A DNA stretch of 54,477 nucleotides, taken from assembly GCA_012034575.1 (NCBI GenBank), contig JAAUPF010000020.1, positions 1 through 54,477 of the forward strand. Direction: 5' to 3'. The notes beneath the pieces are model-generated. The model saw only the letters and a list, made by a program, of their open reading frames with translations. It was not told the DNA's origin and made no database searches. The position numbers and the translations under genes were made by a program. Positions within the stretch are counted from its first letter, which is position 1. Each line of letters opens with the position of its first letter. This document shows, piece by piece, positions 18,609 through 28,023 of this stretch. Source of the DNA: Richelia sp. CSU_2_1. Its GTDB lineage: Bacteria > Cyanobacteriota > Cyanobacteriia > Cyanobacteriales > Microcoleaceae.

Positions 18609-18917
18609 TTAAACTTCTGGGAATAAGATTTTGCGGATCGGGTCTCCGTCAGCCAAGGTTACTACTGCGCGTTTGTAAACTGGTTTGAATCCGGCGAATT
18701 TGCCGACTCGGCGTTTTTTGCGCGGCGGGTTTTGGGTGTTGACGCCGACAACTTTCACCTGAAATAGTTCTTCGATCGCTGCTTTGATTTGAGGTTTGGT
18801 GGCTTTGGGAGCTACGTCGAAGGTGAATTGATTTAATTCCATCATTCGGGTAGCTTTCTCGGTGAGAATGGGACGCTGCACCAAATCTGCATAGTCGCGG
18901 GGATTGATTTTACTCAC
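18609..18917 (-). CDS. rplW: 50S ribosomal protein L23
   Basis: 102 aa. It contains [24 protein letters not shown] and the [24 protein letters not shown] loop region, both family marks. It forms the docking site at the tunnel exit for trigger factor and SRP. The start is GTG with AGGAG a few bases upstream. It overlaps the rplD end by 8 bp (18910-18917), a coupled pair. Confidence 0.97.
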   Translation of the reverse strand: MSKINPRDYADLVQRPILTEKATRMMELNQFTFDVAPKATKPQIKAAIEELFQVKVVGVNTQNPPRKKRRVGKFAGFKPVYKRAVVTLADGDPIRKILFPEV

Positions 18918-19542
18918 CGTAAATCTCCTGAATTTTAGCTATGGCTGTAGAGGTGATGATAATTTTGTCCGCCGCGAGAATGTCGTAAACGTTCAGGGAT
19001 GTTGCCAAGATGACGTTCATCAATTCTACGTTTCTTCCTGACAAATAAACGTTGGGTTGCGGTTCTGGCAAAATTAATAGAACTTTGGTATCGGGCTCGA
19101 TGCCCCAACGGGCGATCGCGCTCAGCAATTCTTTAGTTTTCGGTCTGGGAAATTGCTCTGCAAATTCTTCAACCACAATCATGTCTTCGGTGCGGCTTTG
19201 GAAGGCTGTCCGCAAAGCGAGACGGCGTTCCTTTTTGTTCATTTTGATTTCAAAGTCTCTCGGTTTGGGGCCGAAGATGACGCCGCCTCCCCGCCACAGT
19301 GGAGAACGGATCGAACCGGCTCTGGCTCGACCGGTGCCTTTTTGCCGCCAGGGTTTGCGGCCGCCGCCTCTAACTTCCGATCGAGTTTTGGTACAGGCGT
19401 TTCCTTGACGGGCGTTTACCATTTGCCGTCTCAATGCTCTGTGAACGATGTGAGCGGCATTTTGTTCTTTAGCTACGCGCAGTTCTAAAGTTGTTTCTCC
19501 AACTTCTTCCCCTTGCCAGTTTTTAACTACACAGTTAACCAT
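18910..19542 (-). CDS. rplD: 50S ribosomal protein L4
   Basis: 210 aa. The extended loop rich in R, G and K ([40 protein letters not shown]) that reaches the exit tunnel is present near residues 50-90. In E. coli L4 represses the S10 operon by binding its leader; that is not shown here. It overlaps rplW by 8 bp and follows rplC. Confidence 0.97.
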   Translation of the reverse strand: MVNCVVKNWQGEEVGETTLELRVAKEQNAAHIVHRALRRQMVNARQGNACTKTRSEVRGGGRKPWRQKGTGRARAGSIRSPLWRGGGVIFGPKPRDFEIKMNKKERRLALRTAFQSRTEDMIVVEEFAEQFPRPKTKELLSAIARWGIEPDTKVLLILPEPQPNVYLSGRNVELMNVILATSLNVYDILAADKIIITSTAIAKIQEIYGE

Positions 19543-19721
19543 TTCTTTTGTCCTTTGTCTGATGTTGTTGTTGGTTGTTAGTCTTTAGTTTCTTTCTCAG
19601 TTTGTAGTTTTCAGTTATCAGTTTTCAGCTTCTGGTCTGGAGTTATTCTTGTTAGAAACGCTAACTCTCTAACTAAGCACTGCTGACTGCTGACTAATGA
19701 CTGCTGACTGCTGACTAATTA

Positions 19722-20357
19722 CTACCTGCCAACTTTTTTCTCTGGCACAACATTGACTAAGGCACCGGCTTTTCCGGGAACTGCTCCTTTGATTAATAGC
19801 AGGTTCCGCTCTACATCCACGCGAACAACAGTCAGTTTGCGGACGGTGACTTGAACGTTGCCCATCCTTCCTGCCATTCTTTTGCCGGGATAGACGCGGC
19901 CGGGTGTGGTTCCAGGTCCGATCGATCCGGGCTGTCTGTGGTTTTTAGAACCGTGGGCCATCGGACCGCGTTTGAAGTTGTGCCGCTTTTGAAAGCCTGC
20001 AAAGCCTTTACCGATGCTGGTGCCGATCACATCTACTATTTGTCCGGGTGCAAACAAATCTGCTTTGATTTGTTGCCCCAATTCAAAGGAGCTGGTATCT
20101 GCTAAACGGTATTCGTGGAGGTGGCGGCTTGGCGTCGCCCCCGATTTGGCGAGATGTCCCAATTCTGGCTTGTTCAGCGCTTTTGGCTTGACATCGCCGT
20201 ATCCGACTTGGACGGCTGCGTAGCCATCGGTTTGTTTGGTTTTGATTTGCGTTACTGTGCAAGGACCAGCTTGAATGACGGTGACGGGGATTGCTCTTCC
20301 CACTTCGTCAAACACTTGAGTCATGCCTAGTTTTGTGCCGAGAATTCCGACAGACAC
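19722..20357 (-). CDS. rplC: 50S ribosomal protein L3
   Basis: 211 aa. It starts [27 protein letters not shown] and has the central [30 protein letters not shown] loop reaching the peptidyl transferase centre. The start is GTG, with AAAGGA about ten bases upstream. It is the first gene of the block here; rpsJ (S10) is not upstream, as expected for cyanobacteria. Confidence 0.98.
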   Translation of the reverse strand: MSVGILGTKLGMTQVFDEVGRAIPVTVIQAGPCTVTQIKTKQTDGYAAVQVGYGDVKPKALNKPELGHLAKSGATPSRHLHEYRLADTSSFELGQQIKADLFAPGQIVDVIGTSIGKGFAGFQKRHNFKRGPMAHGSKNHRQPGSIGPGTTPGRVYPGKRMAGRMGNVQVTVRKLTVVRVDVERNLLLIKGAVPGKAGALVNVVPEKKVGR

Positions 20358-20685
20358 GGTTTTTTTTCCTTTTATGCGCGCAAGAGGTTTCGGATTGCAA
20401 ACTTGGCGTCAATCCGCTTGCTCTTGTGCAGAGAACATTTTTTAATGCTTCTGCAATTTACTGTTATCTACCAACAGCTTTCCTCGGAGTTTAAAACAAC
20501 AGCTAAAATCTGAATTTTAAATTTGGGGAGCTTGTGGAAGTCTGACAAGATGTGAGAGTGACAGCGCTTTTGCCGTCCGGTCTCTGCTTTTACCTCTGCT
20601 TTTACCGAGGTTTTTTAGTCTTGCTTTTTTTGCGCCGGGACTTGAGCGGCAAGCTACTCAGTATCCTTGTTGGCGACAATTCACT
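20358..20685 (-). promoter_or_regulatory. Long 5' leader of the ribosomal operon
   Basis: About 320 nt separate the promoter candidate at 20686-20715 from the rplC GTG. No gene is seen in it. A weak element (CCTC...GAGG with TTTTTT on plus, near 20596-20618) is the only hairpin noticed. Autoregulation by L4, as in E. coli, is a possibility but no matching structure was demonstrated. Confidence 0.4.
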
Positions 20686-20715
20686 ATGTTAGATGAAGGA
20701 TATGCACTTTGTCAA
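20686..20715 (-). promoter_or_regulatory. Promoter candidate for the S10-spc-alpha block
   Basis: On the minus strand a perfect -35 TTGACA (20710-20715) is followed after an 18-bp spacer by TAACAT (20686-20691) as -10. The best sigma70-like match noticed in the rplC-ndhN divergent region, it points toward rplC. Confidence 0.6.
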
Positions 20716-20863
20716 GTCTTAAGGATCGATATTTTTGGGTTTCGCTGCCGAAAATCTTGTGCTGGAGAATGCCCGTGCATAGCAATGCCGAGGAGTGTCA
20801 AAATACTTGAAGTTCGCAGGCTCGCGATCGACCAAAATTTAATACAGCAGACAAGGGAAATTT

Positions 20864-21340
20864 ATGGGACTGATGCAACTGATTACAACCGGTGCGGACA
20901 TGATGAAAGGCTTGGAAAATTCGGGTTCGCTGGCTGCCTACGTTCCTTTGGAAGGAGGATTTGAGGGGCGCTACCTGCGGCGGTTGAGGGCTGCGGGTTA
21001 CGGTGCTTATACAATTACAGCGCGCGGTTTGGGGGATTTGGCGATGTATTTGATGGGAGTGCACGGGGTGCGGCCGCCGCATTTGGGCAAGAAAACGACC
21101 GGTAATGAGGCTGCTGTGGGTTACACCTATTTCGTGCCGCCGATGTTGGGGACTCAGTTAGACAATTTGCCTCCGAAATCGAAGGGCTTGGTGTTGTGGA
21201 TTATTGAAGGGCAAATGCTGTCGAAACAGGAGATTGAATATTTGACTGTTTTGCCGACCCTGGAACCGCGAGTTAAAATTGTAGTAGAGATGGGGGGCGA
21301 TCGGGCTTTTACTTGGAAGCCGCTGAAGGATACTTTGTAA
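20864..21340 (+). CDS. ndhN: NAD(P)H-quinone oxidoreductase subunit N (NDH-1)
   Basis: 158 aa, normal length. It is a peripheral subunit specific to the cyanobacterial/plastid NDH-1 complex, which takes part in cyclic electron flow and respiration at the thylakoid. Recognised from YVPLEGGFEGRYLRRLRAAGY, GVHGVRPPHLGKK, LPPKSKGLVLWIIEGQ and the C-terminal EMGGDRAFTWKPLKD. AGGGA precedes the ATG. It diverges from rplC, an arrangement I recall from other cyanobacteria such as Nostoc. Confidence 0.95.
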   Translation: MGLMQLITTGADMMKGLENSGSLAAYVPLEGGFEGRYLRRLRAAGYGAYTITARGLGDLAMYLMGVHGVRPPHLGKKTTGNEAAVGYTYFVPPMLGTQLDNLPPKSKGLVLWIIEGQMLSKQEIEYLTVLPTLEPRVKIVVEMGGDRAFTWKPLKDTL

Positions 21341-21341
21341 A

Positions 21342-21367
21342 TAGTTGACAGTTGACAGTTGACAGTG
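21342..21367. repeat. (GTTGACA)n heptads after the ndhN stop
   Basis: Three to four units begin 2 bp past the ndhN stop, the same unit and polarity found after ribosomal gene stops. Confidence 0.85.
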
Positions 21368-21526
21368 AGGTTTTGTAAACCCATAACAGTCGATCGCTAA
21401 CAGTTTACCGGGCAAGTTGACTGGTTGAACCAAGAATCCCCGTGCGTTCACGCCGGGGAGTGTCAACTAAACGATCTTTGTAGAAGAAATGGATAATTGA
21501 TAACGATCGACGATCGACGGTCGAAC

Positions 21527-21652
21527 AGGACTTACGCAAACCAAAGTTTGACAGGCTACTAATATCGGTAAGGTGCGCACTGCGCACCCTACATAATTAA
21601 TAGTTGTAACGTGCGCACTGCGCACCCTAAATATATGGAAGTCGCGTAAGTA
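21527..21652. mobile_element. MITE-like element with CTTACGC terminal repeats
   Basis: ACTTACGC (from 21530) and GCGTAAGT (21644-21651) form terminal inverted repeats about 120 bp apart. Inside are GACAGGCTACT, CGGTAAGGTGC and two palindromes GTGCGCACTGCGCAC (21573-21587 and 21611-21625). A second copy with the same ends and inner words is at 48646-48780. No transposase inside. Confidence 0.55.
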
Positions 21653-21707
21653 ATTATCAACTATCAACTATAAATTATCACAAAATTTAAATTAAAAGGA
21701 AAAAAAT

Positions 21708-22313
21708 ATGCTGCAAAACCGAGACTATACCATAATTATTGACAAGAGTGGCAGTATGTACACGAAAGACCAGATGGGAGGTAAAAGTCGTTGGTTTCTG
21801 ATGCAAGAATCGACGATCGCCCTGGCAAATAAATGCGAAGAACTCGACCCGGATGGTATGACTGTTTATCTATTTTCCGGTCGCTTCAAGCGCTATGATA
21901 ACGTGACGGCGGCGAAAGTCGTGCAAATTTTCCAAGAAAACGAGCCTTCAGGTGCGACGAATATGGCTGTGGTTTTGCAAGATGCTTTGAACGATTATTT
22001 TCGGCGCAAAGCTTCCGGTAAAACTAAGGCGAATGGTGAAACAATATTAGTGGTGACGGATGGAGAACCGGACGATCGCAAGGATGTGATGAAGGTAATT
22101 ATTGAAGCTTCTCGCAAGATCGATCGGGATGAAGAGTTAGCAATTTCTTTTATTCAAGTTGGTAATGCCCCGGAAGCTACTAAGTTTCTCAAGATATTGG
22201 ATGATGAATTGCAAAGTGCGGGAGCTAAATTCGATATCGTCGATACTGTAACGATGGACGATATGGAAGGGATGACGCTGACGGAAGTTTTATTGAATGC
22301 GATAACGGATTGA
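21708..22313 (+). CDS. von Willebrand factor type A domain protein
   Basis: 201 aa, essentially one VWA domain. The MIDAS metal site is complete: D12-x-S14-x-S16 (IIDKSGSMY), T84 in SGATNMAV and D118 in VVTDGEPDD. No signal peptide, so it is probably cytosolic. AAGGA precedes the ATG. Cytosolic VWA proteins of this kind act as metal-dependent adaptors, sometimes in tellurite/stress clusters (family knowledge); the partner here is unknown. The next gene, 26 bp downstream, probably shares its transcript. Confidence 0.88.
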   Translation: MLQNRDYTIIIDKSGSMYTKDQMGGKSRWFLMQESTIALANKCEELDPDGMTVYLFSGRFKRYDNVTAAKVVQIFQENEPSGATNMAVVLQDALNDYFRRKASGKTKANGETILVVTDGEPDDRKDVMKVIIEASRKIDRDEELAISFIQVGNAPEATKFLKILDDELQSAGAKFDIVDTVTMDDMEGMTLTEVLLNAITD

Positions 22314-22339
22314 GGTAGGATTTTTAGGGGGTTGAAGCA

Positions 22340-23041
22340 ATGGAAGCGATGGAACCGATCGACTTGTGGTTGTCTGAATTGAAGGCTGATTATCAAGAAT
22401 CTGTCAAATTAGAACCAGATTTGCCCGCAGCGTCGGTACTTTCAAATCCGACAAATCAAACTGATGTTATTGCAAGGGATTTGGCTCTGGTTAAGGCTGA
22501 GTGCGAACAGCAAGAGGAAACTGTTGCTGCGGTGAAAGCAGAATCAGATTGGCCAGCAGCAGCGGCAATTTCAACTCCGGCTGTTCAAGCTTCGGAAAAA
22601 AACTTGCATTCTGGTATTATTGACAGAGATTTAGCTCAAATTAAGGTTGATTACGAACGGGGAAAACTAACTGTTTCTGCCGTGAAAGTAGCACCCGAGA
22701 GTCAAGCAAGCTCGATGTTTGCAACTCCGGTAATTCAAGTTGCGGAAAATAACTTGTATGGTGCTGTTGCTGAGAGCGATTTAGCTAGAATTAAAGCTGA
22801 GTATGAAGAGCGAGATAGAAATACAGAAGTTGCAAAACAGGAACAACAGCAAGCGGGACAAATCGCACAGCAGGAATTGCAGGTAAAGACGCGGCGGGAG
22901 AAAGTAAGACAAGCTCAGGTTTGGCTGAAAAAGTTAGATAAGAATTCGGATGAGGGATTTTGGTTCGATCGATTTGCTTATAAGTATGATTGTCGGGTAG
23001 AGGCGGCGATCGACTATTTGGCAGCAGTGAAAGAAATTTAG
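22340..23041 (+). CDS. Probable Slr1339-family salt-stress protein with internal repeats
   Basis: 233 aa, soluble, acidic. Three copies of a helix like DLARIKAEYEER (about residues 9-18, 48-57, 95-105 and again near 147) alternate with STP/ATP-rich linkers. Each period is about 45-50 residues. A charged Q/E/K coiled-coil stretch follows, then a C-terminal domain WLKKLDKNSDEGFWFDRFA to AAIDYLAAV. That ending resembles cyanobacterial Slr1339-like proteins as I remember them. AGGGGG precedes the first ATG by eight bases. Function unproven; likely cotranscribed with the VWA gene. Confidence 0.6.
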   Translation: MEAMEPIDLWLSELKADYQESVKLEPDLPAASVLSNPTNQTDVIARDLALVKAECEQQEETVAAVKAESDWPAAAAISTPAVQASEKNLHSGIIDRDLAQIKVDYERGKLTVSAVKVAPESQASSMFATPVIQVAENNLYGAVAESDLARIKAEYEERDRNTEVAKQEQQQAGQIAQQELQVKTRREKVRQAQVWLKKLDKNSDEGFWFDRFAYKYDCRVEAAIDYLAAVKEI

Positions 23042-23140
23042 CGATTGAATTTGAGGTTTTTTATAATACCTACTACCCAATACCTACCACCTAACACCTA
23101 ACATCTTCTTCCTTCTATTAGTCATATCGATCGCTCGCGT

Positions 23141-23341
23141 TTATTCTAATATTTTTTCGGGCGATCGGCGATATTTACCGTCTAAACGTTCCTGTCGCTG
23201 GCGGCGATTATCGGCTTCTAACATTGCCAGCACTTCATCTAATTTTAAAGTGACAACATCGAGCTGTCGGCAAACTTCACGTATCCTGGCAACATTTCGC
23301 TGTCTTGTTTCTAAATCGGGAATTCTCGGTTGTTGAGTCAT
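23141..23341 (-). CDS. Small hypothetical helical protein
   Basis: 66 aa from the ATG at 23341 (AAAGGAG upstream); a TTG four codons earlier lies too close to that site. Sequence is highly charged and helical, with a heptad-like REVCRQLDVVTLKLDEVLAML followed by an R/Q-rich tail, so it may be a short coiled coil. Its codon use and composition look coding. Convergent with the Slr1339-like gene. Not recognised. Confidence 0.6.
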   Translation of the reverse strand: MTQQPRIPDLETRQRNVARIREVCRQLDVVTLKLDEVLAMLEADNRRQRQERLDGKYRRSPEKILE

Positions 23342-23570
23342 GGCAGATTCCAACTCCTTTTAATTTGTTGAATGCTTGCTTCTGAGGCATCGGCAGTTGC
23401 TTCTGTCTCTAAGTTAAAAATCCTCGATCGCACTTTCGATCGCTCTAGTTTATAAATAGAAATAGCGAAATTGTTGGGAAAAATAGTATTTATTAGTAGC
23501 GAGCGCCCGCAACCTGCACTAAGATCGTAACAAGCTCAACCCGCAAACTACGGCTACTAACATAAATCTC

Positions 23571-25067
23571 ATGCAGGGACAAACACTCGCAGGACGTTAT
23601 TGCATTATAAAACACTTAGGAAGAGGTGGCTTCGGTCAGACATTCTTGGCTGAAGATGCCAAACGATCGGGCAATCCTCGCTGCGTCGTCAAACAACTCA
23701 AGCCGCAATATAAAGATCCGGAGACTCTACAGATAGCTACACGTTTGTTTAAAACGGAAACAGACACTCTGCACAAGCTAGGGACTTATCCTCAAATTCC
23801 CGAACTTTTGGATAGTTTTGAAGAAAATGGAGAATTTTATTTAGTTCAGGAATTTATTGAGGGCAAAGATTTAAGTAAAGAAATCACTCCAGGCAAGAAA
23901 TTTAGCGAGGCGGAAGTTATTGCTATTTTGCAGGAGCTCCTAGAAATATTAGTATTTGTTCAGCAGCATAAAGTCATCCATCGAGATATTAAACCTTCTA
24001 ATTTAATGAGGCGCGATGCTGACGGAAAAATATTTTTAATTGATTTTGGTGCTGTCAAACAAATTACTACTCAATCAGTTAATTCTCAGGGGCAAATACA
24101 GCGAACTGTGCCGATCGCAACACAAGGCTATGCGTCGCCGGAACAAAAGAACGGACTTCCTAACTTTTGCAGCGATATATATTCTGCTGGTATAATCGGC
24201 ATTGAATGCCTTACTGGCATATCTCCGAATCAGTTGCCAACAGATGCTGATTGTGAAATTGTGTGGCGCGATCGAGCGCAAGTTAGCGATAGTTTTGCGA
24301 ATGTTTTAGATAAAATGGTGCGCTATCATTTCCGCGATCGCTATCAGTCAGCAGTAGAAGTTTTGCAAGTTCTTCAAGAGTTGACAAATTCATTTTCTGC
24401 TCCAACAACAGTCTCACCATCTTCTGCATTTTCTGCTCCAACGACAGTCTCACCATCTTCTAAGTTATTCACATTAAATCCTACCCGAACGCGAAAGCAT
24501 ATATTTATGGCGATCGGTCTGGTTTTTGCTGTTGTATTTGGTGCGGCAGGTTTCTTTGTACCGGGGATTATAAAAACGATCGAATCGAAAAATGATGGCA
24601 ATTTTGCCAGTTATGAAAACTTGGAAAATCGATTCAAAATTAGTTATCCCGATAATTGGGACAAGCAAGAAGAGTCCAATCCAATTAGTAAAGAGGTTGT
24701 GCAATTTATTTCGCCTTTAGAAAGCAACGCGGATAGCTTTCAAGAACGGCTGATCGTTACAGTTGAACCCAGTGGCGATCGAACTCTTGAAGATTACGCA
24801 AAGTTATCCAAACAAGAGATATTGAAGTTAGATCTAAATGCTAAAATAACTAAAGAGGGAGCTTTTACTATCGCGCGCAAAAGCGGGTATAGAATTGTTT
24901 ATACCACAAAAATGGGCGATCGAGAGTTAAAGAAGTTGGAGGCTTTGACTTTGAAAAATGACAAGGCTTATTTGATTACTTATGAGGCTGAATCTGGGAA
25001 TTATGAAAAGTTTTTGCCTGTTGTTGAGAAGGCAATTAAGTCGATCGAAATTCAAGACACCAGATAA
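23571..25067 (+). CDS. Membrane Ser/Thr protein kinase with PsbP-like C-terminal domain
   Basis: 498 aa. Hanks-type kinase domain, about residues 10-270: glycine loop LGRGGFG, lysine K41 (VVKQL), HRD 137-139, DFG 158-160, all intact. A linker contains a duplicated SAPTTVSPSS unit. One transmembrane helix (about 311-333) follows, then an outside domain from about 345 (NRFKISYPDNW...). That domain resembles PsbP-like/DUF1795-type folds and could act as a sensor. No Shine-Dalgarno. Convergent with the protease operon, ending 29 bp from it. Substrate unknown. Confidence 0.88.
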   Translation: MQGQTLAGRYCIIKHLGRGGFGQTFLAEDAKRSGNPRCVVKQLKPQYKDPETLQIATRLFKTETDTLHKLGTYPQIPELLDSFEENGEFYLVQEFIEGKDLSKEITPGKKFSEAEVIAILQELLEILVFVQQHKVIHRDIKPSNLMRRDADGKIFLIDFGAVKQITTQSVNSQGQIQRTVPIATQGYASPEQKNGLPNFCSDIYSAGIIGIECLTGISPNQLPTDADCEIVWRDRAQVSDSFANVLDKMVRYHFRDRYQSAVEVLQVLQELTNSFSAPTTVSPSSAFSAPTTVSPSSKLFTLNPTRTRKHIFMAIGLVFAVVFGAAGFFVPGIIKTIESKNDGNFASYENLENRFKISYPDNWDKQEESNPISKEVVQFISPLESNADSFQERLIVTVEPSGDRTLEDYAKLSKQEILKLDLNAKITKEGAFTIARKSGYRIVYTTKMGDRELKKLEALTLKNDKAYLITYEAESGNYEKFLPVVEKAIKSIEIQDTR

Positions 25068-25096
25068 ATTGATTGAACTAGAGGAAGGTATCAAAA

Positions 25097-26233
25097 TTAC
25101 AGTACATTCCTTTCAATCTCTCTAATTCGATCGAGAGCTTTTTGATAATAAAATTCCTCTCGCTGCCACTGATATAAGTTCGCTGCTTTCTGAAAGTCTT
25201 GGATTGCGCCTTGCTTGTCTCCTAATGCTTTACGAATTAATCCTCGGTTGTAGTAAGCATGAGATAAATTAGGATCGATTCGCAAAGCTCGATCGAAATC
25301 TTCGATCGCGCCTTGTTTGTCTCCTAAATCACTGCGGGCATTCCCCCGGTTGTTGTAGGCAAGAGCATAATTAGGATCGATACGCAAAGCTCGATCGTAA
25401 GCTGCTATAGCACCGCGATAATCACCTTTTTCCGCCAGATCCATACCCTGAATATAAAAATCATCAGCTTTCAATCCAGCCGCCACTAACTCACTCGGCA
25501 CCTGCACTCCCACATCTACCTTCGCGGCAGCCAAAAATCTCAAACTTGTATTAATCGGAATCCCCAGATTAAAGCCTGTTTTAGCAATTGAAATATTCTG
25601 ATTGATACTGCTAGGTTCAGCCACCCTAGTATCTGCCCTGCCGTGAATTCCTATTAATTCGCCATTCTCATTCAATACCGGCCCGCCACTCATTCCCGGC
25701 AAGGTATTGTTACTGTAAACCAAACTATAACCATCTTCTAAAGGTTGAGAAGCATTCGCAGTAATTCGCCCGTCAGTGAATTGGTAAATCGATCGGCTCA
25801 TTGCTGCTGAAGTTTTGGGAAATCCTGCCACGTAAACTAAGTTCCCTTCTGTCACTAAATCTGAATTGCCAATCTTGGCAAAGTCGTAAGTTTCAGTGCT
25901 GGTAAATTCGACAACTGCTAAGTCAACAGCAGGCAATTTTTTCACGCTGCTGTAATTGATGGCATAGCGTTTTTCGTCAGGTGTGACAATCTCGTATTTA
26001 TCTTGCGCCTCTCTGAAAACGTGACGGGCGGTGAGAACTGTATAAGTGTTGCGATCGCGCTTGATAATTACACCAGAACCGGGATTTTTACTGTCAATCA
26101 GTACGGCGATCGATTTGGCTATTTTGGCAACTTCCTCATGAGATTTTATAGCAAAAACAGCCGTTGGTTGGGCGATCGCAAGAGTTGCCATTGCACCGAT
26201 TAATGCTGCTGGAATGTTGTTAGAGAAATTCAT
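25097..26233 (-). CDS. Secreted trypsin-like protease with 3 TPRs
   Basis: 378 aa. Signal peptide about 1-28 (IGAMATLAIAQPTAVFA). Trypsin-like domain with triad H71 (TARHVF), D104 (VDLAVVEF) and S182 (GMSGGPV). Then three TPR units from about residue 255 (GDYRGAIAAYDRALRIDPN type). Third gene of a tandem trio on the minus strand, 13 bp after the previous stop. It probably acts in the periplasm or thylakoid lumen. Substrates unknown; the TPRs probably select them or bind partners. Confidence 0.9.
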   Translation of the reverse strand: MNFSNNIPAALIGAMATLAIAQPTAVFAIKSHEEVAKIAKSIAVLIDSKNPGSGVIIKRDRNTYTVLTARHVFREAQDKYEIVTPDEKRYAINYSSVKKLPAVDLAVVEFTSTETYDFAKIGNSDLVTEGNLVYVAGFPKTSAAMSRSIYQFTDGRITANASQPLEDGYSLVYSNNTLPGMSGGPVLNENGELIGIHGRADTRVAEPSSINQNISIAKTGFNLGIPINTSLRFLAAAKVDVGVQVPSELVAAGLKADDFYIQGMDLAEKGDYRGAIAAYDRALRIDPNYALAYNNRGNARSDLGDKQGAIEDFDRALRIDPNLSHAYYNRGLIRKALGDKQGAIQDFQKAANLYQWQREEFYYQKALDRIREIERNVL

Positions 26234-26246
26234 TGATTTTCATTTG

Positions 26247-28010
26247 CTAATTAGGTGTCGATCGAGTCGGTGTATTACTTTCAATCTCTCTAATTTTATT
26301 GATAGCAGATTGATAATAGTTTCTATTTCCTTGCTGCTGATATAAGTCTGCTGCTTTCTGAAAGTCAGCAATTGCACCTTGCTTATCCTCCGATTTAGCA
26401 CGGGCAAGCCCCCGGTTGTAGTAGGCATTAGCAACGTTAGGATTAATTCGCAAAGCTGCGTTGTAATCGGCGATCGCACTTTGCTTGTCTCCTAAATCAT
26501 AGCGAGCAATACCTCTATTGATATAGGCATCAACATAGTTAGGATTAATTTGCAAAGCTCGATCGTAATCGGCGAGTTCACCTTGCATATCTCCTAATTT
26601 ATGACGGGCAATCCCCCGATTGATGTAGGTAAGGGCATCATTAGGATTAATTCGCAAAGCTTCATTGTAATCGGCGATCGCACCTTGCATATCTCCTAAT
26701 TTATAACGGGCAATCGCCCGGTTGTAGTAGGCATTAGCATAGTTAGGATTAATTTGCAAAGCTCGATCGTAATCGGCGATCGCACCTTGTCGATCTCCTA
26801 ATTGACGGCGGACAATCCCCCGGTTGTAGTAGGCAAGAGCATAATTAGGATTAATTCGTAAAGCTTCGTTGAAATCGGCAAGCGCACCTTGCTTGTCTCC
26901 TAACTCGCTACGAGCATTCCCCCGACTGATGTAGGCATTAGCATAGTTAGGATCGATTCGTAAAGCTGCATTGTAATCGGCGATCGCGCCTTGATTGTCT
27001 CCTAATTTACGGCGGGCAATCCCCCGGTTGTAGTAGGTATAGACATCATTAGGATCGATTCGCAAAACTTCGTTGAAGTCGGCTATTGCACCTTGATTAT
27101 CTCCTAATTCAGTACGGGCAATCCCTCGGCTATTGTAGGCAAAAGCATAATTAGGATCGAGCTTGATAGCTTGAGTGTAAGCTGCTATAGCGCCTTGATA
27201 ATCTCCTTTATTATACTTATCCCAACCCTCAATATAGAAATCATCAGCTTTCAACCCAGTCACCACTGGCGCACTCGACACCTTCACTCCTACATCTACG
27301 TTCACTGAGTCCAACAATCTCAAACTTGTATTAATCGGAATCCCCTGGTTAAAACCTATTTTAGCAATTTGAATATCTCGATTGATACTGCTAGTTTCTA
27401 GCGCTCTTGTATCTGCCCTGCCGTGAATTCCTACTAACTCGCCATTCTCGTTCAATATCGGCCCTCCGCTCATTCCCGGCAATGTGTTGTTACTATAAAC
27501 CAACGCATAACCATCTTCTGAAGTTCGAGAAGCATTAGCGGTAATTTGCCCTTTTGTAAATTGGTAAATCGATCGACTAATTGCTGCTGAAGTTTTGGGA
27601 AAACCTGCCACATAAGCCGCTTTCCCTTCTGTTACCAAATCCGAGTTGCCAATTTTAGCAACGCTGTAAGTTTCAGTGCTGGTAAACTCGACAACTGCTA
27701 AATCCATATTTGGCAGTTTTTTGACGCTGCCGTAATTGACTGCGTAGCGTTTGTCATCTGGGGTGACAATCTCGTATTTTGCTTGCGGATCTTGGAAAAC
27801 GTGACGGGCGCTCAGCACTGTATAAGTGTTGCCATCTCGTTTGATAATTACTCCTGAACCTGGATTTTTGCTGTCAATTAATACAGTGATTGATTTGGCT
27901 ATTTTGCCGACTTCATCTACAGACATGGCTGCAAATGTTAGCGGTTGGGCGATGATAATAGTTGCTACGGTGCCGATGAATACTGCGGGGATTCTGTTAG
28001 AAATATTCAT
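26247..28010 (-). CDS. Secreted trypsin-like protease with 9 TPRs
   Basis: 587 aa, the longest of the trio. Signal peptide about 1-28, triad H70, D103 and S181, then nine consecutive 34-residue TPRs (RGIARRKLGDNQGAIADYN type). These are so alike at the DNA level that units must have multiplied recently. The C-terminus TRSTPN is identical to that of the upstream paralogue. Only 13 bp separate it from each neighbour, so one message is likely. No Shine-Dalgarno before the ATG. Confidence 0.9.
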   Translation of the reverse strand: MNISNRIPAVFIGTVATIIIAQPLTFAAMSVDEVGKIAKSITVLIDSKNPGSGVIIKRDGNTYTVLSARHVFQDPQAKYEIVTPDDKRYAVNYGSVKKLPNMDLAVVEFTSTETYSVAKIGNSDLVTEGKAAYVAGFPKTSAAISRSIYQFTKGQITANASRTSEDGYALVYSNNTLPGMSGGPILNENGELVGIHGRADTRALETSSINRDIQIAKIGFNQGIPINTSLRLLDSVNVDVGVKVSSAPVVTGLKADDFYIEGWDKYNKGDYQGAIAAYTQAIKLDPNYAFAYNSRGIARTELGDNQGAIADFNEVLRIDPNDVYTYYNRGIARRKLGDNQGAIADYNAALRIDPNYANAYISRGNARSELGDKQGALADFNEALRINPNYALAYYNRGIVRRQLGDRQGAIADYDRALQINPNYANAYYNRAIARYKLGDMQGAIADYNEALRINPNDALTYINRGIARHKLGDMQGELADYDRALQINPNYVDAYINRGIARYDLGDKQSAIADYNAALRINPNVANAYYNRGLARAKSEDKQGAIADFQKAADLYQQQGNRNYYQSAINKIREIESNTPTRSTPN

Positions 28011-28023
28011 TGATTTTTATTTG

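Noticed and set aside
20590..20620. Plus-strand terminator in the rplC leader
   Set aside because: Stem of only four base pairs before the T-run, and no plus-strand gene upstream to terminate.
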